A stretch of 64,000 nt of DNA from Brevibacterium sp. 239c. GTDB lineage: Bacteria > Actinomycetota > Actinomycetes > Actinomycetales > Brevibacteriaceae. The notes beneath the pieces were generated by a model. It worked only from the letters and a program-made list of their open reading frames with translations, was not told where the DNA came from and made no database searches. A program made the position numbers and the translations under genes. Positions 1 through 8,680 of this stretch are shown here, piece by piece (positions within the stretch are counted from its first letter, which is position 1; every line of letters starts with the position of its first letter). The stretch covers positions 1 to 64,000 of the forward strand of contig NZ_FXZH01000016.1 in the NCBI RefSeq assembly GCF_900169365.1, read 5' to 3'.

Positions 1-106
1 CTACGACTCCCGGTGACAACACCCCCCGGACCATGAACGGCTGGGGGCATGAATCATGCCGGGAATCTTAGGCCAGCGACCCCTTCTATCCTGACGGAAG
101 TCGGGG

Positions 107-610
107 CTACTTAAAAGGTAACGGGGGGGGGGAGTTCGCCAGCACGTTCGGACTGACTGCATTGATGCGGATGCCGCGCGGAAGTTCCGGAGCAGCGGAG
201 CTGACGAATGATTCGACGGCGCCGTTGACCAACGCCGCCGCAGCTGCAGTCGGCACGGGCTCGCGGCTGAGTACACCTGTGGTCAACGTGATCGAACCGC
301 CGTCATTGAGATAGTCGAGGCCCTGCGTCACGAATTCAACCTGGCCCAATGCTTTCGACACAAACGCACTCGTATAGTCCTCACGTGTGAGCTCGGTGAC
401 GGGTTTGAATGCCGCGGAGCCCACCGCAACAACGATCGCATCGATTCGACCGACCGCCTCAAGAAGCACTGCGATCGATTCAGGATCTGAGTTGTCTACT
501 CCGGGCTGCGTCGATCTGGATGCTGCAACCACGTGATGGTTTCGAGCCTCCAGCTCGGCCAACGCGATTCTTCCGACATGCCCTCCGGCGCCGACCAACA
601 AGATCTTCAT
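107..610 (-). pseudogene. Short-chain dehydrogenase, C-terminally truncated
   Basis: A 167-residue short-chain dehydrogenase/reductase. The N-terminal Rossmann glycine motif GAGGHVG is at residues 7-13, and the conserved segment RGIRINAVSPNVL lies near residue 145. Close family members run to about 200 residues, with a conserved tail after the SPNVL motif. Here the frame runs into ten consecutive C (coding strand; plus-strand G run 123-132) and stops 9 codons later. Neither other frame downstream gives a recognisable tail, so the end is lost and not merely shifted by one base. A good Shine-Dalgarno (AAGGAGGGA) precedes the ATG at 610. It may be a pseudogene, a phase-variable gene or an assembly error in the homopolymer. 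The substrate is unknown. Confidence 0.6.
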
Positions 611-647
611 GACAGGGCTCCCTCCTTGATGTGAAGGTCAGACCAAA

Positions 648-668
648 CAGGATTGACTGACAATCCTG
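648..668. promoter_or_regulatory. Perfect 8-bp inverted repeat, candidate operator
   Basis: CAGGATTG-N5-CAATCCTG is a perfect inverted repeat 37 bp upstream of the start of the truncated dehydrogenase. Its size and place fit a dimeric repressor site, for example of the HxlR or TetR type, which often control such dehydrogenases. No regulator gene is visible next to it, so the binding protein is unknown. Confidence 0.4.
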
Positions 669-717
669 AGCCTAGAGGATCAGGGGCGATCACACCAGGG
701 CTGAGGGCGCTCAGACG

Positions 718-762
718 AAAAACCCCCGCCTGCTCAGTGTTTGACTGGCCAGACGGGGGTAA
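718..762 (-). terminator. Rho-independent terminator after tRNA-Ser(GCU)
   Basis: Read on the minus strand, ACCCCCG and CGGGGGT form a stem followed directly by a run of T. It begins about 10 bp downstream of the tRNA 3' end. This is a classical intrinsic terminator. Confidence 0.75.
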
Positions 763-771
763 TTCACAACG

Positions 772-860
772 CGGAGTCGGAGGGATTTGAACCCTCGGTC
801 CCCAGTTCAAGGGACTTCACCTTAGCAGGGTGACGCTTTCGGCCGCTCAGCCACGACTCC
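772..860 (-). tRNA. tRNA-Ser(GCU)
   Basis: The gene is 89 nt on the minus strand. The acceptor stem GGAGTCG/CGACTCC closes it, with discriminator G and no encoded CCA. The T-arm is GGTTCAAATCC. The anticodon loop CTGCTAA gives anticodon GCU, which reads AGC/AGU serine codons. The long variable arm is the class II form expected for tRNA-Ser. An intrinsic terminator follows. Confidence 0.93.
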
Positions 861-1232
861 AATTACTGACTCGATACCTCTTGGCGAAGAGAGTGTCGAA
901 CCTGCAGTTATCACTACGGGGAACAGCCTATGCGAAACCAACGGCGAAGAGCAAAGCGTGCGCTCAAAGAGTGGGCTTGATCATAATCCGGTTAGAGTCG
1001 GATCACTGGATAAAAGGGGATCGCGACCGGACTCTTCTGCTCGCATACACGCGAATTCCAGCATTCATCAATCTACGGGCGTAAAATCGGTCTGAAGTGC
1101 TCTGCGGTTTGCTCTCTGACGGGTCTGGAAACGATGCTACGGAGGTGCCTCCTGCGCTGACATCGTTCATGATTCGCGTCGATAGCCAGCATCGCACAGA
1201 GCACGAGACGTAAACTACGAGGAGTTAAGAAC
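861..1232. other. Intergenic region between tRNA-Ser and LCP gene
   Basis: This 372-bp stretch has no convincing gene. It must hold the tRNA promoter at its left end and the LCP promoter at its right end. I see GGAGG-TG-CCTCC at 1141-1152 but cannot assign it a role. Short reading frames here lack ribosome sites and family features. Confidence 0.5.
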
Positions 1233-3470
1233 TTGCCAGAGATTCCCCCTGACAAGCAAGGGCCGAATGGGAACGACCCCAATTCTCGTCCTGCTGGTCA
1301 CCGTCTCCGCGCTTCTTCTCGCCCTCGATTCCGCGGTGATTCCACAGCCAGCGAGGATCAGTCGGCTTCACTCCGCCCATCATCGAACTCGCAGTCGCAG
1401 TCGCGTTCACACTCGCAGTCGCAGTCGCGTTCACAATCACGGCGAGCGTCTCCTCAGCCTCCGAGCTCATCGAGGCGGTCACAGAACTCATCCACGTCAC
1501 AGAATTCCGAATCCACTCAACGTCCGTCCTCGACCTCACAGCAGCCGGTCTCCCAGAACAATCAGTCGAAGGCACCGACGCCTCGTCCAGTTGCACCACG
1601 CACTCGCCGCGAAGCACGGATGCTTCGTGCCGCAGGAGCCAACGAAGCATCGGCCGCAGGGGTGGCATCGGCCGCCGAGGCCCAAGAACACAGGGCCAGG
1701 ACTTCGGAGCCCAACACCGACGCACCGGAACCAACTCGCCGCAATGCAGTCCAGCCCGCGGATGCACGCAAACGCGGCCCCGCCTCGGCGAGGGAATCTG
1801 CGGATCGAACCGCCGACGAAGCAAGCGCCGCACCGCGGCGCAGGGACCGCCGAGCTGACGAAGCCGCCGAGGAAGCTGAGGCTTCCCGGGCACGTCGCCA
1901 TTCATCACGAGTCGGAGAAGCATTCCCCAGCCTCGTCGGCTGGACCTCACTGAGCACCCTGCTCCCCGGCATCGGCCTGCTGCGCACACGATTCCGCCCA
2001 CTGGGCTTCATCCTCCTCGGCGGATTCGTCATCACCTTCCTCGTCGCCATCCTCTATGTCCTCATCAAGGGGCCAGTCCGCGCATTCGGCACCGTCGTCT
2101 CAAGTCCGACGCTGCTGACCTTCCTCGCAATCGTCCTCGCCATCATCGGCGTGATCTGGATCCTCGTGATCGTGATCTCCCACTTCGGGCTGCGCAAAGG
2201 CCACCGCTATGCCCCGTGGCAGAACAAGATGGCTGGGGTGCTCGTCGTCTCTCTCGCACTGATCGTCGGCATTCCCTTCGGCGTCGGCTCAGTCTACGCC
2301 CGAGTCCAAGGCGATACGGTCTCAAGCCTCTTCGGCGACAGCACGGGACATGCCAAGAACGCTGAAGATCTCTGGGCCGACAAGCCCTATATCAACGTCT
2401 TCCTCATGGGCCGCGACAACGGCGATGACCGTGAGGGTACACGCCCCGACACCATGCTCGTCGCCTCGATCGACACGAAGACTGGCAACACCGCCCTGAT
2501 CTCTGTGCCGCGTAACCTCGCGTTCCCGGTCTTCCCCGAAGGCAGCGAACTGGAGAAGGCCTGGCCCGACGGTTTCCGACCCACCGGCCAATCCTCGGTC
2601 GACCTCATCAACTCCGTCTGGCAGTGGGGCGAGGAGAACAAGGACGACATCGGCAACACCCACGGCATTGAGCCGGGCATGTTCGCCACGATGCAGGCTG
2701 TAGAGGGTTCGCTCGGCCTCAACCTCGACTATTGGGCTGCGGTCGACATGGCCGGGTTCGAAGACGTCGTCGATGCTATCGGCGGGGTGAAGATCGACGT
2801 CGAACGTCCGATCCCGATGGGCGGCGGCAAGTCCATGTCCGGAGTCTCCAACAAGATCTACGGCTGGGTCGATCCGGGCCCGCAGACGCTCAGGGGCAAG
2901 GACGCACTCTGGTATGTGCGGTCCCGTGAAGGCAGTGACAACTACGATCGCATGTGCCGTCAGCAGCGCATGATCAAGACCACCCTCGATCAGATCGACC
3001 CGCGCGAACTCGCTACGGCGTACCCTAAACTCGCGAATTCGGCGACCAAGAACATCGCCACGTCGATTCCGCAGAACGAGGTCCCGGCCTTCATCGAGCT
3101 CGCGATCTCCATGCAGAAGGGCGACGTCACCACGGTGCAGATCAACAACGACGTCACCCCCACCTACAACCCCGACTTCGACGTCCTCCACAAGTGGATT
3201 CTCGGTGAGGTCAAGGGCGCGTCCAAGGGCGAAGAGTCCGTGAAGCCGACGAACAAGCCAGCTCCCGACGAGAAGAAGGACACCGCCGCTGAGGAGCCTT
3301 CCGATGAGGCGTCTTCCGAGGACCAGCCGGCCGAGGAAAATGGTGGAGAACCGACCGAAACCACGAAGCCCGGTGAGCCGAACGCCGAGGGCAAGTGCTA
3401 CCCGAAGGGCTTCAAGCCCGGCGACGACTTCCCCGGCTATCCAGGCCCGGGAGCCGGAGATGAAGGGTGA
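1233..3470 (+). CDS. LCP (LytR-CpsA-Psr) family protein
   Basis: A 745-residue membrane protein that probably transfers cell-wall glycopolymers (arabinogalactan- or teichoic-type) from lipid carriers to peptidoglycan. The TTG start is supported by GGAG 9 bases upstream. Residues 1-240 are disordered and rich in Ser, Gln and Arg. Three hydrophobic segments lie near 256-280, 292-318 and 332-356. The LCP domain starts near 387 with NVFLMGRDN, whose Arg would contact pyrophosphate-lipid, followed by RPDTMLVASID and SVPRN. An acidic Pro/Glu tail runs from about 650. Most LCP proteins have one membrane segment; three, plus this long cytoplasmic head, is the actinobacterial variant. The stop overlaps the next start (GTGA), so the two genes are translationally coupled. 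Confidence 0.85.
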   Translation: MPEIPPDKQGPNGNDPNSRPAGHRLRASSRPRFRGDSTASEDQSASLRPSSNSQSQSRSHSQSQSRSQSRRASPQPPSSSRRSQNSSTSQNSESTQRPSSTSQQPVSQNNQSKAPTPRPVAPRTRREARMLRAAGANEASAAGVASAAEAQEHRARTSEPNTDAPEPTRRNAVQPADARKRGPASARESADRTADEASAAPRRRDRRADEAAEEAEASRARRHSSRVGEAFPSLVGWTSLSTLLPGIGLLRTRFRPLGFILLGGFVITFLVAILYVLIKGPVRAFGTVVSSPTLLTFLAIVLAIIGVIWILVIVISHFGLRKGHRYAPWQNKMAGVLVVSLALIVGIPFGVGSVYARVQGDTVSSLFGDSTGHAKNAEDLWADKPYINVFLMGRDNGDDREGTRPDTMLVASIDTKTGNTALISVPRNLAFPVFPEGSELEKAWPDGFRPTGQSSVDLINSVWQWGEENKDDIGNTHGIEPGMFATMQAVEGSLGLNLDYWAAVDMAGFEDVVDAIGGVKIDVERPIPMGGGKSMSGVSNKIYGWVDPGPQTLRGKDALWYVRSREGSDNYDRMCRQQRMIKTTLDQIDPRELATAYPKLANSATKNIATSIPQNEVPAFIELAISMQKGDVTTVQINNDVTPTYNPDFDVLHKWILGEVKGASKGEESVKPTNKPAPDEKKDTAAEEPSDEASSEDQPAEENGGEPTETTKPGEPNAEGKCYPKGFKPGDDFPGYPGPGAGDEG
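1389..1436 (+). repeat. 24-bp tandem duplication in the LCP gene
   Basis: Two 24-bp units, beginning TCGCAGTCGCAG and differing at the last base, lie head to tail. They encode the SQSQSR(S)H/Q repeats of the cytoplasmic head. The repeat is in frame and may vary in copy number between strains. Confidence 0.8.
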
Positions 3471-5836
3471 CAACTTCTTCACCACATTCGGTCGACGACA
3501 GCTCAACTGAGACGAACGGTTCGGGCGTGACGAACAGGTCAGGGGTGACGACCAGTTCGGGCACAGATGGTCTAGACGCGCGGGCCCACTCGGTTGCGAT
3601 CATCGGCGCCGGGCCCCGCGGACTCTCGATCCTCGAGAGACTCGTCGCCCTCGCCGTCGAACGACTCTCCGACACAGAAGCCGACGGAGCCGACTCTCCG
3701 GCCAGCATCGTTGTCCATCTCATCGATCCCTACCCGCCGGGTGCGGGCATCGTCTGGCGCACAGATCAGCCCAAGGCACTGTTGATGAACACGACCATCG
3801 GCGAGCAGACGATCTTCCCCGACTCGAGCTGCTCGTTCGTCTCTGCCGACACATCGGCTGATTTCTCCGAAGGTGCGTTGGGCTCTGTCGACGGGGTGCC
3901 CGATCGCTTCGGACTCGACGGCACATCCGATCGGTTCGGCCCCGATATGGCTCAGTGGTACCGGGAGATGGGTGGAACCGATCCCGTCGATGCCACGTTC
4001 CCCAGTCGGACTCTCTACGGCCGCTATCTCCGTGACGCCTATGCTCGCATCCGCGACATGGCACCTGCCTTCGTCGAGATCGTCGAGCATCCCACGAAGG
4101 TCGAATCGGTCATCGACCTTCCACCGGTCGAACCCCTGGGCCATACCTCAACGGATCCCGAGACCGTGCCACCGCAGCTGGTCCGATGCGAGGACGGCAC
4201 CGCCATCATCGCCTCCGCCGTCGTCCTTGCTGTCGGCCACATCCCCAGTGCGCAGACTGAGGAACGTGCCCGACTCGCGGCCTTCGCACAGCGGAAGGGC
4301 GGACTCTACATCCCGCAGGGGCTGCCGGCGGAAGCTCCCGTCGCCGAGGTGGCACCCGGCAGCCGTGTCATCGTCCGCGGCATGGGCCTGAACTACTTCG
4401 ACCTGCAGACACTGTTCACACACGAACGCGGAGGCCGGTTCGACCCGGACCCCGACGTTGCAGGCGAACTCCGCTATGTGCGCAGCGGTGAGGAACCTCG
4501 CCTGCTGCTCGGCTCCCGCCGTGGAGTTCCCTACCGCAGCAAACCCATCTGCCAAGCCCACCCGCGTTCATCCTGGCCCCTGCGCTACTTCACACGGGAG
4601 AACATCGCACTGCTCGCCGGTCTCGATGACCTCGACGGCGAGCGCAAGGCCGGGGCCCGCTTCAACGACCAGCTGTGGCCGCTCATCCTCGCCGATCTTC
4701 GTCTCGCCTACTACAGCACCCTGTCCCGGATCCGCCCCGACGCATTCGCCGGTGATCCCGGACAGCTGCGTGAAGCCATCGCCGAGGCGGTGTCCCGACA
4801 CCTGACCAGGCGCACCTGGCAAGAGACCCACCCGGAGTCACGCGATTCGCGCGAGACGCAGACCTCGCGGGCCACAGCCAGGGAAGATTCTGCGGCCACG
4901 GGCGCTGCGGAGTCCCGAGATCACGAAGCCGCCGAGGCTGCGCGCCAGGGCCGCGTCACCCGAGAGGCCTTCGCCTGGTCGGAGATCGAGGAGAGTCTCG
5001 TCCCCGATCCCGCTCACCGCATGTCACTGCACGAGCTGCTCAATCCTCTCGAGGGACGAGAGTTCGACAGCCGGGGGCCCAGGGAGGCGAACTCCCTGCA
5101 CGAGTGGATGCTCGACTTCCTCCGCACCGATCTCCACGACTCTCTGGCCGGGCCCGAGGGCAGCGCCGAAAAGTCTCTGTTCACCGTGCTCTGGCAGTCA
5201 CGACTGCTCCTCAAAGAACTCATCGTGGCCGGCCACATCGACCGCGTCAGCATCGACATGGAGATCTGCGGCTGGTTCGAAAGCTTCGTCTCCGGCATCT
5301 GCGACGGCCCTCCCCCGCAGCGCATCGCCGAACTACTTGCTCTAGCCGAAGCCGGCTTCGTCGAGTTCATCGGCCCGGACATGCGCATCGAAGCCACTCC
5401 CGACGGCGCTGCGAGCGCGGACGGGGATCACGCCTCGGCAAACGGGGATCCGTTGCCGCAGATATTCACTGTCACCTCGGCGCAGGTCACGGGCGGAATC
5501 ACGGGAAGTGTCGTCATCGATGCGGCGTCACCGACGAACGCGGTGTCTCGGGCCGCAGATGTGCTGGTGCGCGGGATGGTCGAGCGCGGTCAGCTCACAC
5601 CCGCACGGCTGACCTTGGACGACGGTCGCGAGAAATTCCTCAACGGACTCGCGCTCACCTCGCGGCCCTACCGCACCATCGACATCGAAGGTGTTGTGCA
5701 CCCCAGACGGTTCGCGCTGTCGATTCAGCTCTCCTCCGTCCAGTGGGGGCTGGCGATCGCAGCGAATCCCAATGCGAACGCAGCAACACTCGGCGACTCT
5801 CACGCCGCAGCACAGGCGATCCTCGACCTCATATGA
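3467..5836 (+). CDS. FAD/NAD(P)-binding protein, large
   Basis: A 789-residue protein of the FAD-NAD(P)-binding family typified by the motif GAGPRGLSILERL (residues about 45-58). The following PYPPGAGIVWR and LLMNT segments are also typical of this family. A second nucleotide-type glycine motif may be VRGMGLNYFDLQ near 304. A charged low-complexity insert lies near 455-495. No signal peptide or membrane segment is seen, so it should be cytoplasmic. The GTG start overlaps the LCP stop by 4 bases, which suggests co-translation. The substrate is unknown; family members are often annotated only as hypothetical oxidoreductases. Linkage to the LCP gene hints at envelope or lipid-carrier redox chemistry, but that is inference. 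Confidence 0.75.
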   Translation: MTTSSPHSVDDSSTETNGSGVTNRSGVTTSSGTDGLDARAHSVAIIGAGPRGLSILERLVALAVERLSDTEADGADSPASIVVHLIDPYPPGAGIVWRTDQPKALLMNTTIGEQTIFPDSSCSFVSADTSADFSEGALGSVDGVPDRFGLDGTSDRFGPDMAQWYREMGGTDPVDATFPSRTLYGRYLRDAYARIRDMAPAFVEIVEHPTKVESVIDLPPVEPLGHTSTDPETVPPQLVRCEDGTAIIASAVVLAVGHIPSAQTEERARLAAFAQRKGGLYIPQGLPAEAPVAEVAPGSRVIVRGMGLNYFDLQTLFTHERGGRFDPDPDVAGELRYVRSGEEPRLLLGSRRGVPYRSKPICQAHPRSSWPLRYFTRENIALLAGLDDLDGERKAGARFNDQLWPLILADLRLAYYSTLSRIRPDAFAGDPGQLREAIAEAVSRHLTRRTWQETHPESRDSRETQTSRATAREDSAATGAAESRDHEAAEAARQGRVTREAFAWSEIEESLVPDPAHRMSLHELLNPLEGREFDSRGPREANSLHEWMLDFLRTDLHDSLAGPEGSAEKSLFTVLWQSRLLLKELIVAGHIDRVSIDMEICGWFESFVSGICDGPPPQRIAELLALAEAGFVEFIGPDMRIEATPDGAASADGDHASANGDPLPQIFTVTSAQVTGGITGSVVIDAASPTNAVSRAADVLVRGMVERGQLTPARLTLDDGREKFLNGLALTSRPYRTIDIEGVVHPRRFALSIQLSSVQWGLAIAANPNANAATLGDSHAAAQAILDLI

Positions 5837-6262
5837 GGTTCACACGCAGGCCCGCACGGTCCACGAGGCTTGTTCCACTCAGGTTTGCTCCACGAAACCT
5901 CGGTCCATGCGGGCTCGCTTCACATAGCCTCGAGGCTGCGCAGCTGGGCTGGGCAGCCTGAGGCAGCAAGCTGAGCACTCTGAGCCAGACTGAGCTGGTT
6001 GCAAATCAACTCAGAGTGACTTAGACGGTAGAGCGCCGGCGCCCGCGGCACCGAGACGGGGTTCAGTACGCACGAACTGGCGCGCACGAGGAGTCTCAGC
6101 CAGATCGAGGTCTCGCTAAGGCTGCATCGAAGTTTCAGAGCTCGCGTTTAAACCAGAGCCCTGAAACTTCGGCCGAGCTGCTTCTCCGCATAGCCTTCCC
6201 AACACCTTCCCCCGCCTGAGCCCCACGGGCCTCACGCGGGTGCCCCACGCCGGGGTTTCCCC
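5837..6262. other. Intergenic region between convergent operons
   Basis: This 426-bp stretch separates two converging transcription units. It holds an imperfect hairpin near 5853-5915 (CCCGCACGG against a matching CCATGCGGG) and a strong hairpin at 6128-6171. No tRNA, ncRNA family or convincing small gene was found. Confidence 0.5.
6128..6171. terminator. 11-bp perfect hairpin at convergent gene ends
   Basis: CGAAGTTTCAG and CTGAAACTTCG form a perfect stem around a 22-nt loop. It lies between the FAD-protein gene (plus) and the YhgE gene (minus), so it could end transcription from either side. It lacks a long T-tract. Confidence 0.5.
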
Positions 6263-8680
6263 TTAGGCGTCGGCCATCTCGAGGGCAGTTTCGGGCTTCG
6301 TAGTCCTGGCTCGCACGATCGCGAGCAGGGACATCACGACTCCGATGATCGCCCAGGCCAGCAGGCCACCATAGGCGGCACCCACGCCTGTGGTTCCGGC
6401 GGTGATCGCGGCGAAGCCGTTCATCGCCGGCGTCAGCGGCAGGATCGGTGCAAGGAAGTCGAAGAAGCCGGGCACCGCGCCGATCGTTCGTCCGGCAACC
6501 GCGAGAACCACAGCGATCACGGACAGGAACCTGCCCACGCCGCCAAACCAAGCCACCAGGGCGAAGTTGAGCACCATGAACACCAGCGCGGAGACGAATG
6601 TCAGGATCGCGATGTCGAAGCCTTGGACGGCATCGATGTCCAGCACGCTCACCGCCAGAATCGACAGCACCAGCGCCTGCAGCAGTCCCACGATCACGCC
6701 CGGCACCAAGCCGCGCAGCCAGACGGCCACCGAGGACTTCGTCGAGAGCAGGGTCGAAGCTGGGATCGGCTTGAGCACCGTGTAGGTGACGAGTCCGCCG
6801 ACCCACAGGGCGAGCATGATGAGCAGTGCGAGCGTCGAGCCTTGCAGCACATTCGTCCCGGAGTCGGAAGTGCTGGGAGCCTTGATGTTCTGGGAGGCGA
6901 CGGTGGAGAGCTTGTCACGCTCCGGGGCCGAATAGGAGGGGACTTCGTCCGCGCCCTTCTTCACACCGTCGGCAAACTTGCCGACGCCTTGCGAATACTT
7001 GCCTGTGCCCTCGGACAGGGTATCCAGTCCGTTCGCAAGGTCAGAGGTGCCGGTTGCGGCGGTTGAGACTCCGGTCGTGTACTTGTCGAGTCCGGTGGAG
7101 AACTCGCCGAGTCCGTCGGAGAGCTGTCCTGCACCGTCGTCGAGTTCACTCGAGCCATCGGCGACCTTGGCGATGCCGTCACTGAGCTCCGGCATACCGT
7201 CAGCGAGCTTCTGATTGCCTTCGGCGACACCGGAGGCCCCATCACGCAAACCCTTCGAGGCCTCGAGCAGCTTCGGAGCGTTCTTCGAGATGTCCTCCAT
7301 GCCCTTGGTGAGTTTGCCGAGACCGTCTTCGAGGCCCTTGACGAACTTGCTCACGCCGTCGCTGAGTTCACCGGCTCCATCGGCGAGCTTGTCCGCTCCC
7401 CCGAGCAGGGACTGTCCGGTGTTCTCGTCCTTCTGTTCCAGACCATCGACGGCACTGTTCAGGCCGCCCGAGGTGCCCTGAAGCAGACCCTGAGCGTAAG
7501 CCTTCTCGATGCCAGCGCAGACCTCATCCGGAGTACCGGCAGGGCACATCTGAGCACGTGCTTGTTTGGCCTCGTCTTCAGTCATCACGCCCGCTGCAAC
7601 GAGTGAGTCCAGCCCGGTCACGGTTCCGCTCTTGGCGAGCTTATCGGCCTGGTCGGCCCCCTCCTGGAGACCGTCGCGGTACTTCCCGAGACCCGAAGAC
7701 AGACCCTCGGCGCCTTCGGAGACTCCCTTGGCCCCCTTGTCGAGGTCCTTGCCACCCTTGATCAGATCATCGACTCCTCCCTCACCTGAGCCGGATTCAC
7801 CTGCACCGGCAAAGCCCTTGATGATCGCATCGATGGATTTCGTGTATTTATCGACACCGCCGGAGAGCTCTCCGGCACCATCGGCCAGCTTCTGCGTGCT
7901 CTCAGGCAGGTCCGCGGTCTGCTTCTTCATGTCCTGCAGACCACCCGAGAGCTCGGACGTGCCCTTCGACAGTTCGTCAGCACCCTTGGACAGGCCACCG
8001 GCACCCTTGTTGAGTTCGGCGCCCGATGAGTCCAGCTTCTCCATGCCGTCGGAGAGTTCGTCTGCACCACTCGCGGACTTCTTCGTGCCCTTCGCCAGGT
8101 CCTTGCCGCCGTCGTCGAGTTCACCAGCGGCGTCGCCCAGATCCTTCATCTGGTCGCCCATGTCGTTGAAGCCGACGTACATCTTGTCGAGGTAGTTCTC
8201 GGTCATCTTCGTGTTGAATGTCGTGCGTGCCACCCCTGCCACGGACTGCGCGATCTGAGTATCGGCTGCCGGAGCGATTCCGGAGACGTCGACGTCGAGC
8301 TGAGTCTGCGTTGCAGATTTGGCGTCGCTGACCGAGGTCACGGCCCGAGAGAAGCCTTCGGGGATCGTCAGGGTCGCGGCGTAGGTTCCGTCAGACATGC
8401 CCTTCTCGGCATCGTCTTGGTCGGTGATGACCCAATGGATGTTCTTATCGTCTTCACCCACGAGCCCGCTGGTCAGCTGCCGGCCGATCGGCACGGTCTT
8501 ACCGTCCACCTTCGCGCCGTCATCATTGTTGACGATCGCGGCCTCGATCGTGTCGAGGCGATCGGTGCTGTTGTACGTGGCCATGATGAATCCGGCGGCC
8601 ACGATGATCGGGATGAGCACCAGACCGAAAAGGGACAGCCAGGTCACGGGCCGTTTCGAGTTCGCACGTTCGAGTCTCAC
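6263..8680 (-). CDS. YhgE/Pip family membrane protein
   Basis: An 805-residue protein with one N-terminal membrane segment (residues about 13-35), a long extracellular region, and about six C-terminal membrane segments from about 615. This is an ABC-2-permease-like topology. The extracellular part contains many copies of an 11-residue-like motif such as LSDGAGELSDG or LADGMPELSDG, expected to form long helical coiled rods. Family members include the phage-receptor Pip and YhgE, and many sit with ABC or MMPL transporters; their true function is unclear. The GTG start overlaps the MMPL stop by 4 bases (GTGA), so the two are translationally coupled. Two cysteines, in MCPAGTPDEVC, may form a disulfide. 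Confidence 0.85.
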   Translation of the reverse strand: MRLERANSKRPVTWLSLFGLVLIPIIVAAGFIMATYNSTDRLDTIEAAIVNNDDGAKVDGKTVPIGRQLTSGLVGEDDKNIHWVITDQDDAEKGMSDGTYAATLTIPEGFSRAVTSVSDAKSATQTQLDVDVSGIAPAADTQIAQSVAGVARTTFNTKMTENYLDKMYVGFNDMGDQMKDLGDAAGELDDGGKDLAKGTKKSASGADELSDGMEKLDSSGAELNKGAGGLSKGADELSKGTSELSGGLQDMKKQTADLPESTQKLADGAGELSGGVDKYTKSIDAIIKGFAGAGESGSGEGGVDDLIKGGKDLDKGAKGVSEGAEGLSSGLGKYRDGLQEGADQADKLAKSGTVTGLDSLVAAGVMTEDEAKQARAQMCPAGTPDEVCAGIEKAYAQGLLQGTSGGLNSAVDGLEQKDENTGQSLLGGADKLADGAGELSDGVSKFVKGLEDGLGKLTKGMEDISKNAPKLLEASKGLRDGASGVAEGNQKLADGMPELSDGIAKVADGSSELDDGAGQLSDGLGEFSTGLDKYTTGVSTAATGTSDLANGLDTLSEGTGKYSQGVGKFADGVKKGADEVPSYSAPERDKLSTVASQNIKAPSTSDSGTNVLQGSTLALLIMLALWVGGLVTYTVLKPIPASTLLSTKSSVAVWLRGLVPGVIVGLLQALVLSILAVSVLDIDAVQGFDIAILTFVSALVFMVLNFALVAWFGGVGRFLSVIAVVLAVAGRTIGAVPGFFDFLAPILPLTPAMNGFAAITAGTTGVGAAYGGLLAWAIIGVVMSLLAIVRARTTKPETALEMADA

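Noticed and set aside
2322-3506. Long open frame on the minus strand opposite the LCP gene
   Set aside because: It is rich in Arg and Gly, has no family-like motif and no ribosome site. It mirrors the codon bias of the LCP gene.
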